Part shown: positions 50,289 to 59,540 of the stretch, piece after piece | Position numbering within the stretch: position 1 is the stretch's first letter | Layout: each line of letters starts with the position of its first letter | Assembly (NCBI RefSeq): GCF_002307355.1 | Contig: NZ_CP017481.1 | Coordinates: 4,216,001 to 4,280,000, forward strand | DNA length: 64,000 nt | Direction of reading: 5' to 3' | Origin: Pectobacterium polaris | Lineage (GTDB): Bacteria; Pseudomonadota; Gammaproteobacteria; Enterobacterales; Enterobacteriaceae | Notes under the pieces: generated by a model | Told to the model about the DNA's origin: nothing | Database searches by the model: none | The model's input: the letters and a program-made list of their open reading frames with translations, nothing else | Program-made: the position numbers and the translations under genes

Positions 50289-51656
50289 ATGAAACGTGCT
50301 GAATCCGTTCTCGACTTCATCGGCCATACGCCGCTATTGGAGCTCACCCAGTTTGATACCGGCCCCTGCCGATTGTTCGTCAAACTGGAAAACCAGAATC
50401 CCGGCGGCTCGATTAAAGACCGCGTCGCGCTCTCCATGATCGAAAACGCGGAGCGTCAGGGCTGGTTGAAGCCGGGCGGCACCATCGTTGAAGCCACAGC
50501 GGGCAATACCGGGCTCGGTCTGGCGCTGGTCGCCGCGCTAAAGGGCTATCACCTGATTCTGGTGGTGCCAGACAAGATGAGCCGCGAGAAGATTTTTCAC
50601 CTGCGGGCGCTGGGCGCAGAGGTTCAACTCACCCGTTCTGACGTCGCCAAAGGTCACCCTGACTATTATCAGGATTATGCCCGTCGATTAGCAGAAGAAA
50701 CGCCTGATGGGTACTACATCGATCAGTTTAATAATCCGGCCAATCTGGAAGCGCACTACCGAACTACCGGCCCTGAACTGTGGCAGCAGATGGAGGAGCA
50801 GATTGACACAATCGTCGTCGGCGTGGGTTCTGGCGGTACACTGGGCGGCCTGAGCCGCTACTTCGCCGAGGTATCCCCTCAAACCGCCTTTGTGCTGGCC
50901 GACCCCGCAGGATCGATCCTGACCGACTACCTGCAACGCGGTGAATATGGCGAGGCCGGAAGCTGGCTGGTGGAGGGAATTGGCGAGGATTTTGTGCCTG
51001 CGCTGGCCGATTTCACTCAGGTCACCCACGCCTACGCGGTTGATGACGCCGAATCTTTCCACACCGCGCGTGAATTACTGCGTAAAGAAGGCGTACTGGC
51101 GGGATCGTCCAGCGGCACTTTACTGGCCGCCGCATTACGCTACTGTCGGGCACAAACCGAGCCCAAGCGGGTCGTCACCCTCGTTTGCGACAGCGGAAAT
51201 AAATACCTGTCCAAGATGTTCAACGACTATTGGATGATCGAAAAAGGACTTATCACGCGCCCGCCGCACGGCGATCTGCGCGATCTCATCACCTATCGCC
51301 ATGATGAAGGGGCCACTGTTTCGGTGTCGCCCGACGACACGCTCAGCGTAGTGCATGCACGTATGCGGCTCTACGACATCTCCCAGCTACCCGTATTGGA
51401 CAACGACCGCGTCGTCGGCGTGATCGATGAATGGGATCTCCTCAACAGCCTCAAAAATGATACCCAGCATTTTTCACTGACGGCGCGCGAGGCGATGTCC
51501 GATCAGGTCAAGACGCTGCCAAAAGAGGCATCACCTGACGATCTGCTGGCGATTTTCGACCAGGGATTTGTCGCCGTGATTCTCGACGGCGATCGGTTTC
51601 TCGGTTTAATTACGCGTACAGACGTCCTGAACCACTGGCGGCAGACGCTTCGCTGA
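50289..51656 (+). CDS. Cystathionine beta-synthase
   Basis: PLP enzyme joining homocysteine and serine to cystathionine, the first step of reverse transsulfuration. The 455 residues start with the fold-II core: KLENQNPGGSIKDRVALSMI (PLP lysine near residue 42), EATAGNTGLGLALVA and the phosphate loop GVGSGGTLGG. SSGTLLAA follows. The C-terminus holds two CBS domains (about 335-390 and 400-455), as in full-length CBS rather than cysteine synthase. It is 44 bases before the cystathionine gamma-lyase gene. Confidence 0.92.
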   Translation: MKRAESVLDFIGHTPLLELTQFDTGPCRLFVKLENQNPGGSIKDRVALSMIENAERQGWLKPGGTIVEATAGNTGLGLALVAALKGYHLILVVPDKMSREKIFHLRALGAEVQLTRSDVAKGHPDYYQDYARRLAEETPDGYYIDQFNNPANLEAHYRTTGPELWQQMEEQIDTIVVGVGSGGTLGGLSRYFAEVSPQTAFVLADPAGSILTDYLQRGEYGEAGSWLVEGIGEDFVPALADFTQVTHAYAVDDAESFHTARELLRKEGVLAGSSSGTLLAAALRYCRAQTEPKRVVTLVCDSGNKYLSKMFNDYWMIEKGLITRPPHGDLRDLITYRHDEGATVSVSPDDTLSVVHARMRLYDISQLPVLDNDRVVGVIDEWDLLNSLKNDTQHFSLTAREAMSDQVKTLPKEASPDDLLAIFDQGFVAVILDGDRFLGLITRTDVLNHWRQTLR

Positions 51657-51700
51657 TACGTTTTCCACGCTTCGTTTTTCTTATTCATCCAGGAGTGACC

Positions 51701-52858
51701 ATGTCTCAATTCGATACCCAAACCGTTCACGCGGGCTATACCCCGGATAGCACCGGTGCGGTGATGCCTGCGATTTATGCGACATCAACGTTTGCCCAGC
51801 CCGCCCCCGGTGAGCATACCGGCTACGAATATTCACGCAGCGGCAACCCAACGCGTGCGGTGCTGGAGGCGGCGATTGCCGAACTGGAGGGTGGAACGCG
51901 AGGGTTCGCTTTTGCTTCCGGCCTGGCTGCCAGTTCCACGTTGCTGGAATTGCTCAATCAGGGTAGCCATATTGTGGCCGTGGACGATCTCTACGGCGGC
52001 ACCTGGCGTCTGTTAGAAAATGTCCGAAAACGCACTGCCGGATTACAGGTGACTTACGTTGACCCAGCCGATCTCCGCGCGCTGGAACATGCCATTACGC
52101 CGCAGACGAAAATGATCTGGGTGGAAACGCCGACCAACCCGCTGCTGAAGCTGGCCGATCTGGCGGCCATCGCTGCGTTAGCCAAAAAACATCGGCTCAT
52201 CAGCGTGGCGGATAACACCTTTGCTTCACCAGCGATTCAGCGTCCGCTAGATGTCGGGTTTGATATCGTGGTGCACTCCGCAACCAAGTACCTCAACGGT
52301 CATTCAGACGTGATTGCCGGGCTGGCGGTGGTTGGAGATAACCACGAACTCGCTTCACAGTTAGCCTATCTGCAAAATGCGATTGGCGGCGTGCTCGATC
52401 CGTTCAGCAGCTTTTTAACGCTGCGCGGTATCCGCACGCTGGCACTGCGAATTGAACGTCACAATCAGAGCGCCCTTCAACTCGCGCACTGGCTGGAACT
52501 CCAGCCTCAGGTCGAGCAGGTTTACTATCCGGGGCTACCGAATCACCCGCAGCACGCGTTAGCGCAGCAGCAGATGCGCGGCTTTGGCGGCATGATCTCT
52601 GTACGGTTGAAAGGCGATGAGGACTATGCGCGTGACGTCATTAAGCGCACGCGGTTATTTACGCTGGCAGAAAGTCTGGGCGGAGTGGAGAGCCTGATTA
52701 GCCAGCCCTACTCCATGACTCACGCTTCCGTCCCGTTGGAAAAAAGGCTGCAAAAAGGGATCACGCCACAGCTGCTGCGTTTATCGGTAGGGATTGAAAA
52801 TGTGCAGGATCTCATTGACGACCTGTATCAGGCACTGAATGCGAGCGCAGTGAGTTAA
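51701..52858 (+). CDS. Cystathionine gamma-lyase / gamma-synthase family enzyme
   Basis: Fold-type I PLP enzyme of the Cys/Met metabolism family; in this context it most likely cleaves cystathionine to cysteine. The start MSQFDTQTVHAGYTPDSTGA follows AGGAG. The 385 residues include GYEYSRSGNPTRAVLE, the lysine motif HSATKYLNGHSDVIAG (about residues 195-210) and the C-terminal SLGGVESLISQPYSMTHASV. It forms an operon with cystathionine beta-synthase. MetB activity is possible but less fitting. Confidence 0.92.
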   Translation: MSQFDTQTVHAGYTPDSTGAVMPAIYATSTFAQPAPGEHTGYEYSRSGNPTRAVLEAAIAELEGGTRGFAFASGLAASSTLLELLNQGSHIVAVDDLYGGTWRLLENVRKRTAGLQVTYVDPADLRALEHAITPQTKMIWVETPTNPLLKLADLAAIAALAKKHRLISVADNTFASPAIQRPLDVGFDIVVHSATKYLNGHSDVIAGLAVVGDNHELASQLAYLQNAIGGVLDPFSSFLTLRGIRTLALRIERHNQSALQLAHWLELQPQVEQVYYPGLPNHPQHALAQQQMRGFGGMISVRLKGDEDYARDVIKRTRLFTLAESLGGVESLISQPYSMTHASVPLEKRLQKGITPQLLRLSVGIENVQDLIDDLYQALNASAVS

Positions 52859-52943
52859 CTGTACACAACCTAGCTCATGCAGAACACATTCCAGTGCAAG
52901 AAAGCAACAAGGTTTCGTGCGTGGTAAGCAGCAGAGTTTTTCT

Positions 52944-53165
52944 GTGGCATTGATGCCACGCCCGACTTAGGGCGCTCAATCGCCAGCGCCCTAAGAACCC
53001 AGGCTTTTAGCGGAAATTATGCCGCTAACGCGGTTCCTTCGGCGACCATGCCCGCCCTTCGAGCCGTCAGTGACGCGTTCCTGACGCGGCACTGACTTTC
53101 GCGACGTCCTGTCGCTCACTCGGCGTTCATGTTCACCTCAGCATAATTTTTTACGCCATGCTGAG
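52944..53165. repeat. Array of hairpins between cystathionine gamma-lyase and the OYE gene
   Basis: At least five stems lie in a row: GTGGCAT/ATGCCAC (52944-52959), CTTAGGGCGCT/AGCGCCCTAAG (52966-52995), GTCAGTG/CACTGAC with an inner CGCG pair (53066-53096), GCGAC/GTCGC (53101-53115) and CTCAGCAT/ATGCTGAG (53137-53165). The word GTTCCTGACG also occurs in the palindromic element at 2167-2355. It is non-coding and could be an interspersed repeat or a structured transcript. Confidence 0.6.
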
Positions 53166-53246
53166 AAATACGATGAACAATACGATTTGGCTTAAGTTTG
53201 TCAGTGGTCTTAACTAACAAACGCCGCCAGTCATCGTTAACAGGGA

Positions 53247-54335
53247 TTAATAGCGCTCCAACCAGTGAGCGTAAGGCGCTGGCAGTGTCCATGAGGCGCG
53301 TTCAACGCCCAGTTCGCGGGCGGCCTGATAGCTCCAGTGTGGGTTCGCCAGATGCGCTTTACCCACCATCACCAGATCCAACTGACCCGATGCCACAGCC
53401 TGTTCAGCCAGTTCCGGCGTGCCGAAGCCCCAGGCGGAAGAGACAGGAAGATCGGCCTGCTCGCGTACCTGTTTAGCAATCGGTCCCATAAAGGCGGGTG
53501 CCCACGGAACATTCGCTGCCGGCGTAGAGAAACCGATGCTGACACTCAGCATATCCAGCCCTGCGGCTTTAAAGCGACGCGTCAGCTCAATGGATTCCTG
53601 CAAAGTTTCTTCATCACGACCGTCAAACTCAATCACGCCGAAACGGGCGGTCAGCGGCAGGTGTTGCGGCCACACGTCGCGAACGGCAGCCAGCGTTTCC
53701 AGCAGAAAACGACTGCGGTTATCAAAACTGCCGCCGTACTGATCGGCACGCTTGTTGGAGTGAACGGAGAAGAAACTCTGTGCCAGATAGCCGTGAGCAA
53801 AGTGCAGCTCCAGCCATTCAAATCCGGCTTCCAGCGCGCGGCGAGCCGCAGCGACAAAATCATCACGAACGCGGGCGATATCTTCCAGCGTCATTTCCTG
53901 CGGCAAGTTTGGCAGATTCGCACCGAAAGCCTCTGCGGAAGGGGCAATGGTCTGCCAGGCGCGGGAGTCGCCAGCGGGGATATGGTCGTCACCTTCCCAG
54001 GGAATATTGGCGCTGGCTTTGCGTCCAGCGTGTGCAATCTGAATTCCCGGCACGGAGCCTGCGTCTTTAATAGATTTAGCGACCTTGGCAAACGCCTGCG
54101 CCTGCTCATCGTTCCAAATACCCGCGCAGTGCGGCGTGATGCGCCCTTCGGGCGCGACAGCAGTCGCCTCCACGATAACCAACCCGGCACCACCGCGCGC
54201 CAAAGATGCATAATGCACCTGATGCCACTCGTTGATCAGGCCATCATTCGCGGAATAGGTACACATCGGTGGAACGGCGATGCGGTTACGTAACGTAATG
54301 TCTTTCAGTTTGAAGGGTTGAAACAGTGCGGACAT
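53247..54335 (-). CDS. NADH:flavin oxidoreductase, old yellow enzyme (YqjM-like)
   Basis: FMN-dependent ene-reductase acting on alpha,beta-unsaturated carbonyls. The 362 residues have LRNRIAVPPMCTYSANDGLI (Cys near residue 25, a hallmark of the thermophilic-like YqjM class), IQIAHAGRKAS (about 100), the catalytic ELHFAHGYLAQSFFS (about 180) and the C-terminal FMN region AWGFGTPELAEQAV and VMVGKAHLANPHW. It is divergent from an ArsR-family gene, its likely regulator. Confidence 0.95.
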   Translation of the reverse strand: MSALFQPFKLKDITLRNRIAVPPMCTYSANDGLINEWHQVHYASLARGGAGLVIVEATAVAPEGRITPHCAGIWNDEQAQAFAKVAKSIKDAGSVPGIQIAHAGRKASANIPWEGDDHIPAGDSRAWQTIAPSAEAFGANLPNLPQEMTLEDIARVRDDFVAAARRALEAGFEWLELHFAHGYLAQSFFSVHSNKRADQYGGSFDNRSRFLLETLAAVRDVWPQHLPLTARFGVIEFDGRDEETLQESIELTRRFKAAGLDMLSVSIGFSTPAANVPWAPAFMGPIAKQVREQADLPVSSAWGFGTPELAEQAVASGQLDLVMVGKAHLANPHWSYQAARELGVERASWTLPAPYAHWLERY

Positions 54336-54361
54336 AATATTTTCCTACCTTGTCAGGTTAC

Positions 54362-54398
54362 TTCGATATTTCGATATTTCGATATTATTCGAATAATA
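54362..54398. promoter_or_regulatory. Operator-like repeats between the OYE and ArsR genes
   Basis: Three tandem TTCGATAT units (54362-54385) run into the perfect 16-base palindrome TATTATTCGAATAATA (54383-54398). It is placed 27-64 bases from both start codons, fitting an ArsR-family dimer site controlling both genes. Confidence 0.75.
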
Positions 54399-54431
54399 GA
54401 TTTCAGACAACCCTGACGCTATAATTCGCCC

Positions 54432-54737
54432 ATGAGACCTTTTAAGCACCCTACCCCCGATGAGTTTACGCTTGAGCGCGTCCTGTACGCCCTGAGCGAT
54501 CCCCTGCGCATGGAAATCGTCCGCCATCTGGCCATGCAGGGCGAAGCAACATGCAGCGAGCTTGACGGCGGTCGCCCAAAATCCAGCGTGTCGCACCATT
54601 TTCGCGTCTTGCGTGACTCGGGTCTGCTTCATACCACCAACATCGGCACCACGCACATCAACCGGCTGCGCCGCAGCGACATGCAACAGCGCTTCCCCGG
54701 CCTACTCGACGCCATTCTGTCTCAACCCGCCGAGTAA
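54432..54737 (+). CDS. ArsR-family winged-helix regulator
   Basis: The 101-residue protein is a single winged helix: LERVLYALSDPLRMEIVRHL, the recognition segment SSVSHHFRVLRDSGLLHT and wing TTHINRLRR. The ArsR metal-binding ELCVCDL motif is absent (CSELDGG with one cysteine instead), so it probably senses an organic or reactive electrophile. It is divergent from the OYE gene. Confidence 0.9.
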   Translation: MRPFKHPTPDEFTLERVLYALSDPLRMEIVRHLAMQGEATCSELDGGRPKSSVSHHFRVLRDSGLLHTTNIGTTHINRLRRSDMQQRFPGLLDAILSQPAE

Positions 54738-54917
54738 AATAATCACGTCAATGGCGGCTTTCCGCCATTGCATATTGATTGCACATTCCCCTTCCCTTTC
54801 GCACTCTCTGCTATTCCAATATTGCTGCTTTGCTTTGCATTTCTATGAATATAGCGGCCGCCATTTTTCCATTATTCTGATGCTGATACGGGTTTTACGA
54901 GGCAGGATCAGAACAGG

Positions 54918-56465
54918 ATGGACTACTACATTGGCATAGATATCGGGACCTCAAAGGTCAAATCGGTGCTATTCGATGCCGATTTCAATGAACTGCTGAT
55001 TGCGTCAGCCAACACCGTGACCTATTCCCCGCAGCCCGGCTACGCCGAGCAAGATATGTCTCAGGTGTGGGATGCCGTGATCGCTACCCTGAAAACGCTG
55101 GCCACTTCGCCACTGCTACAACAGGGTCACGTGCGCGCCATCGGGCTGGCCGGACAAGGTGAAGGGGTCTGGCTAAGCGATCGCCTCGGGCAACCGGTAC
55201 GACAAGCCATCCTCTGGAGTGATACCCGCACGGCGGAGCAGGTTCATCGGCTTAAACAGCGCCCGAATCTGGAAGCGACGCTCTTTCCCGAAACCGGTTC
55301 TCCCCTGCTCCCTTGTAACAGCGCGCAGCAGTTACGCTGGCTGGCACAGCATCAGCCGGATGCGCTGAGCGATGCCGATTACTTCTTTTTTGCCAAAGAC
55401 TGGATTCGTTTTCGACTGACAGGACAGGCGAATCTGGAACTGACGGATGCCGGTACGTCGCTGCTGGACCTGCATAGCGAGACGCTGTCAAAAACCGTGC
55501 TGGATAAACTGGATTTACACGCGATTAGGCCGCTTTTTCCGCCGCTGCTTTATCCCGATGACATCGCCGGCACGCTCAGCGATGCCGTCGCTGCACAGAC
55601 AGGTCTGCCAGCAGGCATTCCCGTCTGTGCGGGCGCACTGGATGTGTCTGCTGCGGCACTGGGTATCGGCGCTATTCACGACGGCGACATTTTCACCATT
55701 CTCGGCACCACCTGCTGCACCGGCATTGTGTGCCGTGGTTTAACGCAGGTGAGCCTGCAAACCCGGTTTGTCGCCCACGCCTGGCCGGGCCACTATCTCA
55801 ACCTGTTCGCCATGCAATCTGGCACGCCGAATATTGACTGGGCGTTGAGCACGCTGGCTGACGATGCCGATTTTCAGACGATCAATGCACGCATTGCCCG
55901 TGTGCCACCCGGCAGCGGTGGCGTCTTCTACCAGCCTTACCTCAATGGCGAACGCGCACCGTTTTACAGTACATCGGCACGAGCGGGATTTTTTGGCATC
56001 GAGCAATCTACGACTAACGCGCATCTACTGCGCGCGGTCTTTGAGGGACTCGCGTATGCGATTACCGATTCGCTCAGCGGCTACCCTGCCCACGGCGATC
56101 TCTACATTGCTGGTGGCGGTGCCGCCTCAGCGATTTGGCTGCAAATCATCGCGGACTGCACCGGGCGACGAGTGATCGCCAGTTCGGTCAAAGAGTTGAG
56201 CGCATGCGGTGCCGCGCGCCTTGCTGCTCTGTCCATCGGCGAAAGCGCCAACATGGTTCCTTCCGCCAATACACAGGCGTCAACGTTTCTCCCCGATGCC
56301 GACACCCATCGGCAGTACCAGACACTGTTTCCGGTTTTTCGCCAACTGCGCGACCAGCTACAGCCACTCTGGCAGGCGCGGGCTCAGGCGCTTAATGCAC
56401 TCGACAATCACAACGCGGCGCATTCGCACACGGTTCCCACCTCACAGGAAAGTCTTGCCTCATGA
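54918..56465 (+). CDS. FGGY-family carbohydrate kinase
   Basis: Phosphorylates a sugar or polyol. The 515 residues show the ATPase-fold phosphate 1 motif IGIDIGTSKVKSVLFDAD, AIGLAGQGEGVWLSD (about residue 75), the FGGY N-domain DARTAEQ-like SDTRTAEQVHRL and the C-domain GGVFYQPYLNGERAPFYSTS, VFEGLAYAI and GGGAASAIWLQIIADCTGR. It resembles xylulokinase-like and AI-2 kinase-like branches; the substrate is not evident. It overlaps the dehydrogenase gene by four bases (ATGA). Confidence 0.9.
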   Translation: MDYYIGIDIGTSKVKSVLFDADFNELLIASANTVTYSPQPGYAEQDMSQVWDAVIATLKTLATSPLLQQGHVRAIGLAGQGEGVWLSDRLGQPVRQAILWSDTRTAEQVHRLKQRPNLEATLFPETGSPLLPCNSAQQLRWLAQHQPDALSDADYFFFAKDWIRFRLTGQANLELTDAGTSLLDLHSETLSKTVLDKLDLHAIRPLFPPLLYPDDIAGTLSDAVAAQTGLPAGIPVCAGALDVSAAALGIGAIHDGDIFTILGTTCCTGIVCRGLTQVSLQTRFVAHAWPGHYLNLFAMQSGTPNIDWALSTLADDADFQTINARIARVPPGSGGVFYQPYLNGERAPFYSTSARAGFFGIEQSTTNAHLLRAVFEGLAYAITDSLSGYPAHGDLYIAGGGAASAIWLQIIADCTGRRVIASSVKELSACGAARLAALSIGESANMVPSANTQASTFLPDADTHRQYQTLFPVFRQLRDQLQPLWQARAQALNALDNHNAAHSHTVPTSQESLAS

Positions 56466-57490
56466 AGATCGTATTTACCGCCGAATATGGCGGCAACCTT
56501 GATGCCTTTCAGGCGTTAGGAGAACTGGTTGTGGACGGCTGGGCTATCGGCCAGCCCAAACTGAGCGAAGCGGCGCTAACTCGTCTGGCGGAGAACGCTG
56601 ACGTCATCATCACCAGCTATGATGATATTACCGCCCGCGTCATTGAGGCTTGCCCTCACCTACGGCTTATCGCCTGTACCCGCGCCAACCCGGTCAACAT
56701 CGATATCGAGGCCGCACGCCGCCGAGGAATTCCGGTGCTCTACACGCCCGGACGCAATGCCGATGCCGCCGCAGAATTAACGCTGGCGTTGATGCTGAAT
56801 GCCGCACGCCACATCCCTCAAGCCCATAGCGCGCTGAAGCGTGGGGAGTTCACGCGCGAAACCGACACCGCGTTACAGACGCAAAATGGGTTACGGCAAG
56901 ATGTGGTGTGGGACGTAGACAAAGACAGCCCATATGAGGTTTTCAAAGGCGGCGAACTACGTAATAAGACGCTAGGCATCATCGGCTATGGCAGCATTGG
57001 TCATCGGGTCGGAAGACTGGCGCGCGCCTTTGGAATGCAGTTGCTGATTGCCGATCCGTATGTCGCCGCCGAAGAGATCGACGAACCGGGCATTCGTAAA
57101 ACCACGCTGGACGAGCTGTTTTTGCAGTCCGATTTCGTCAGCCTGCACCTGAACAGCACACCGCAGACCAAAGGACTGGTCAACCTCGACAGGCTCAGAA
57201 CCATGCGTCCCACCGCCTATCTGATCAACACCTCGCGCGCTGCCGTGGTTGTCGAAGCCGATCTAATTGCGGCGCTACGCGAAAAGTGGCTGGCAGGTGC
57301 CGCACTTGACGTTTACGACAGCGAACCGCTCTGGCGTCATCACCCGTTCATTACCGAATTTGATAACGTGGTACTCACGCCGCACATTGCTGGCGCGACG
57401 CGGGAGACGCTGGTGAAACACACCGCGATGATCGCCGCCGACCTGCAACGCTTCATCCGCGGCGAACCGCTGCTTTACGAATGGAAATAG
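56462..57490 (+). CDS. D-isomer 2-hydroxyacid dehydrogenase (phosphoglycerate dehydrogenase-like)
   Basis: NAD-dependent dehydrogenase of 342 residues. Features are NPVNIDIEAARRRGIPVLYT, the Rossmann motif LGIIGYGSIGHRVGRLARAF (about residues 173-192), INTSRAAVVVEADLIAAL (about 260) with substrate arginine, acid in DVYDSEP and the catalytic histidine in LTPHIAGATRETLV. An insertion of about 25 residues before the Rossmann motif (QDVVWDVDKDSPYEVFKG) is unusual for PdxB or SerA. It is translationally coupled to the kinase and probably acts on the same carbon skeleton. Confidence 0.9.
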   Translation: MKIVFTAEYGGNLDAFQALGELVVDGWAIGQPKLSEAALTRLAENADVIITSYDDITARVIEACPHLRLIACTRANPVNIDIEAARRRGIPVLYTPGRNADAAAELTLALMLNAARHIPQAHSALKRGEFTRETDTALQTQNGLRQDVVWDVDKDSPYEVFKGGELRNKTLGIIGYGSIGHRVGRLARAFGMQLLIADPYVAAEEIDEPGIRKTTLDELFLQSDFVSLHLNSTPQTKGLVNLDRLRTMRPTAYLINTSRAAVVVEADLIAALREKWLAGAALDVYDSEPLWRHHPFITEFDNVVLTPHIAGATRETLVKHTAMIAADLQRFIRGEPLLYEWK

Positions 57491-57539
57491 ACGCGGCACT
57501 GATCTAGTCGGTCAGCGTCTCTTAATAGGTCAGCACTTC

Positions 57540-58481
57540 CTAATAGGTAGGCGCTTCTGCCATAAACCGCAGCGTATGTTCCCAGTCAATCACGCCCGCA
57601 TCGGAACCCAATCCGGTAGCCACCAGCCCTGAAACGGCCGAGCCGAGCTGGCAGGCCTGCTCCAGATCCCAGCCTTTTGCCAGACCGGCAATAAAGCCGC
57701 CGCAGTAGCTGTCGCCGCAGCCCGTCGTATCCGATACCGCCACGCGATAGGCAGGAATGCGCAGCGTGACATCCTGGCCGAACACGTAAGATCCAGCCGC
57801 TCCCGCTTTGAAAATGCAGGTGCCGACGCCGCGATCAAGAAAGAAAGCCGCAATCTCTGCGGGTTTAGTCAGGCCGGAAATAAACGCCGCCTCGTCCAGC
57901 GAGGGCATAAAGTAGTCCACATCCGGCAGCAGCGGTATCAGCAACGACAGCGTCTCCGCGTTTGGCGCGATAAGATCGAAACTGGTCGTCAGCCCCTTTG
58001 CTTTGGCGTGTCGAAGCAGACGCGCGCTCTGCCCCTGATCCATTTTCGCCAGCAGCCCCGTGCCACCGTGGTGTAAGAAACGCGCATTGCACACAGCGTC
58101 AAAATCCTGCTCGTCGATAAAAAGATGATCTGACGCCCCGCGATAATGCAGCGCCGGACGCTCGCCGTCCGGTCGAATAGTCAGAATGGTCGCCGAGGTC
58201 GATGCCGCCGTCGTTCGCTGTACCAGCGAACAGTCGATGCCCAGCTTGCGATAGGCCGCCAGAATAAAATCAGCTTTTTCATCTTCACCGAGACAGGCCG
58301 CCGTCGCCGTGCGAATGCCCAGTTTGGCGGCATTCATTGCCGCGCCGCTGGCCGTCCCAGCAGGATTAAGGCGGATTTCATCGATAAAGTGGACGCCGCC
58401 GCCTTCGGGCAAACCAGTCACCGGCCGACCCGCGACATCCAGAATGGTTAATCCAACAAAAACCGCATCAAATTGGCTCAC
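57540..58481 (-). CDS. PfkB-family carbohydrate kinase
   Basis: Ribokinase-type kinase of 313 residues. It has the N-terminal VFVGLTILDVAGRPV, the GGG-NPAGTASGAAMNAAKLG substrate-side glycine region (about residues 28-55) and the C-terminal signature VSDTTGCGDSYCGGFIAGLA with catalytic aspartate near residue 257. It is last in the minus-strand operon after the ABC genes, which fits phosphorylation of the imported sugar or nucleoside-like compound. Confidence 0.92.
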   Translation of the reverse strand: MSQFDAVFVGLTILDVAGRPVTGLPEGGGVHFIDEIRLNPAGTASGAAMNAAKLGIRTATAACLGEDEKADFILAAYRKLGIDCSLVQRTTAASTSATILTIRPDGERPALHYRGASDHLFIDEQDFDAVCNARFLHHGGTGLLAKMDQGQSARLLRHAKAKGLTTSFDLIAPNAETLSLLIPLLPDVDYFMPSLDEAAFISGLTKPAEIAAFFLDRGVGTCIFKAGAAGSYVFGQDVTLRIPAYRVAVSDTTGCGDSYCGGFIAGLAKGWDLEQACQLGSAVSGLVATGLGSDAGVIDWEHTLRFMAEAPTY

Positions 58482-58541
58482 GCTGACTCCTTACGCTCTG
58501 TTTTTTTATTCATGTTCTGTCTTTTATTCATGCTTGAACAT

Positions 58542-59540
58542 TTATTGCCGCTGACGCAGCCGCCCTTGCAGGAAAGAGAGCGCCAGTGCCAGTACCAAAA
58601 TCACGCCGCTCAGCGCATCTTTTACGATGAAGTTCAGCCCCATCAGGTTCAAACCGTTGGCGATCATACCGAGAAACAGCACGCCGATTAGCGTCCCTGC
58701 TACGTTGGGTCGCCCCTGCGCATGAAACGCGGTGCCGATGAAAACAGCGGCAATGGCGTCCATCAGGTAAGCCTGTCCGGCCAACGGCGTAAACTGCCGC
58801 AGATTGGCGGATAACACCACGCCGCCGATGGCACACGTCACCGACGTGACAATCAGCAGCCAGAACATCGTACGCCGTACGTTAACGCCGGCAATCAGTG
58901 CCGCTGGCGCATTCAATCCCATCGCATGGATACGTTTACCCGCAATCGTCCGTTCAAATAACAGGTAATAAGCCAGCAACAGCACCGCCACAATCACGAT
59001 CGGCACCGGAATGCCCCACAGGTCGCCCACGGCCAGCTCATGGTACTGCGGTGCCATCCGGCGGTAAGCGATCGGCCCACCGCCTTCAGTGTAGATACGT
59101 TCGATGCTGCTACCGATAAACCACGTCCCTAGCGTCGCCAAAAACGGCTTAATTCGACAGTGAATAATCAGCACCGCATTAAGCAAACCAATCAGTGCGC
59201 CTCCCGCTAATGCGGCCAGCACCGCTGCCTGCCACGGCAGGCCATAGACTTTGAGCGCCACCAGCGCGAAGGCGGCGCCAAAATCCAGCGCAACGCCCAC
59301 GGACAGATCGATTCCGCCCGCAGTCACCACCAGCGTCATAGCCAGCGCGACAATCAGCAGTACCGCACTGCCCTGTAGCAGATTTGCCCCGTTGCCTAAC
59401 GTCAAAAATATTGGGTTTTGCAGCGAGAAAAACACCAAAAAAGCCAGCAGGATGACCAGAAAGCCATAGCGGATAAAGAACGACAGCCCCAGTCTGCCGC
59501 CCGGCAACGCAGGCTGCGCCGCCAAAGAAGAAGGTTTCAC
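58542..59540 (-). CDS. Ribose-type sugar ABC transporter permease
   Basis: RbsC-family inner-membrane permease, 332 residues with eight to ten hydrophobic segments. VVTAGGIDLSVGVALDFGAA (about residues 71-90) and GNREAA-like MGLNAPAALIAGVNVRRT are family landmarks. It overlaps the preceding permease gene by four bases and is followed by PfkB after 60 bases. Confidence 0.93.
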   Translation of the reverse strand: MKPSSLAAQPALPGGRLGLSFFIRYGFLVILLAFLVFFSLQNPIFLTLGNGANLLQGSAVLLIVALAMTLVVTAGGIDLSVGVALDFGAAFALVALKVYGLPWQAAVLAALAGGALIGLLNAVLIIHCRIKPFLATLGTWFIGSSIERIYTEGGGPIAYRRMAPQYHELAVGDLWGIPVPIVIVAVLLLAYYLLFERTIAGKRIHAMGLNAPAALIAGVNVRRTMFWLLIVTSVTCAIGGVVLSANLRQFTPLAGQAYLMDAIAAVFIGTAFHAQGRPNVAGTLIGVLFLGMIANGLNLMGLNFIVKDALSGVILVLALALSFLQGRLRQRQ

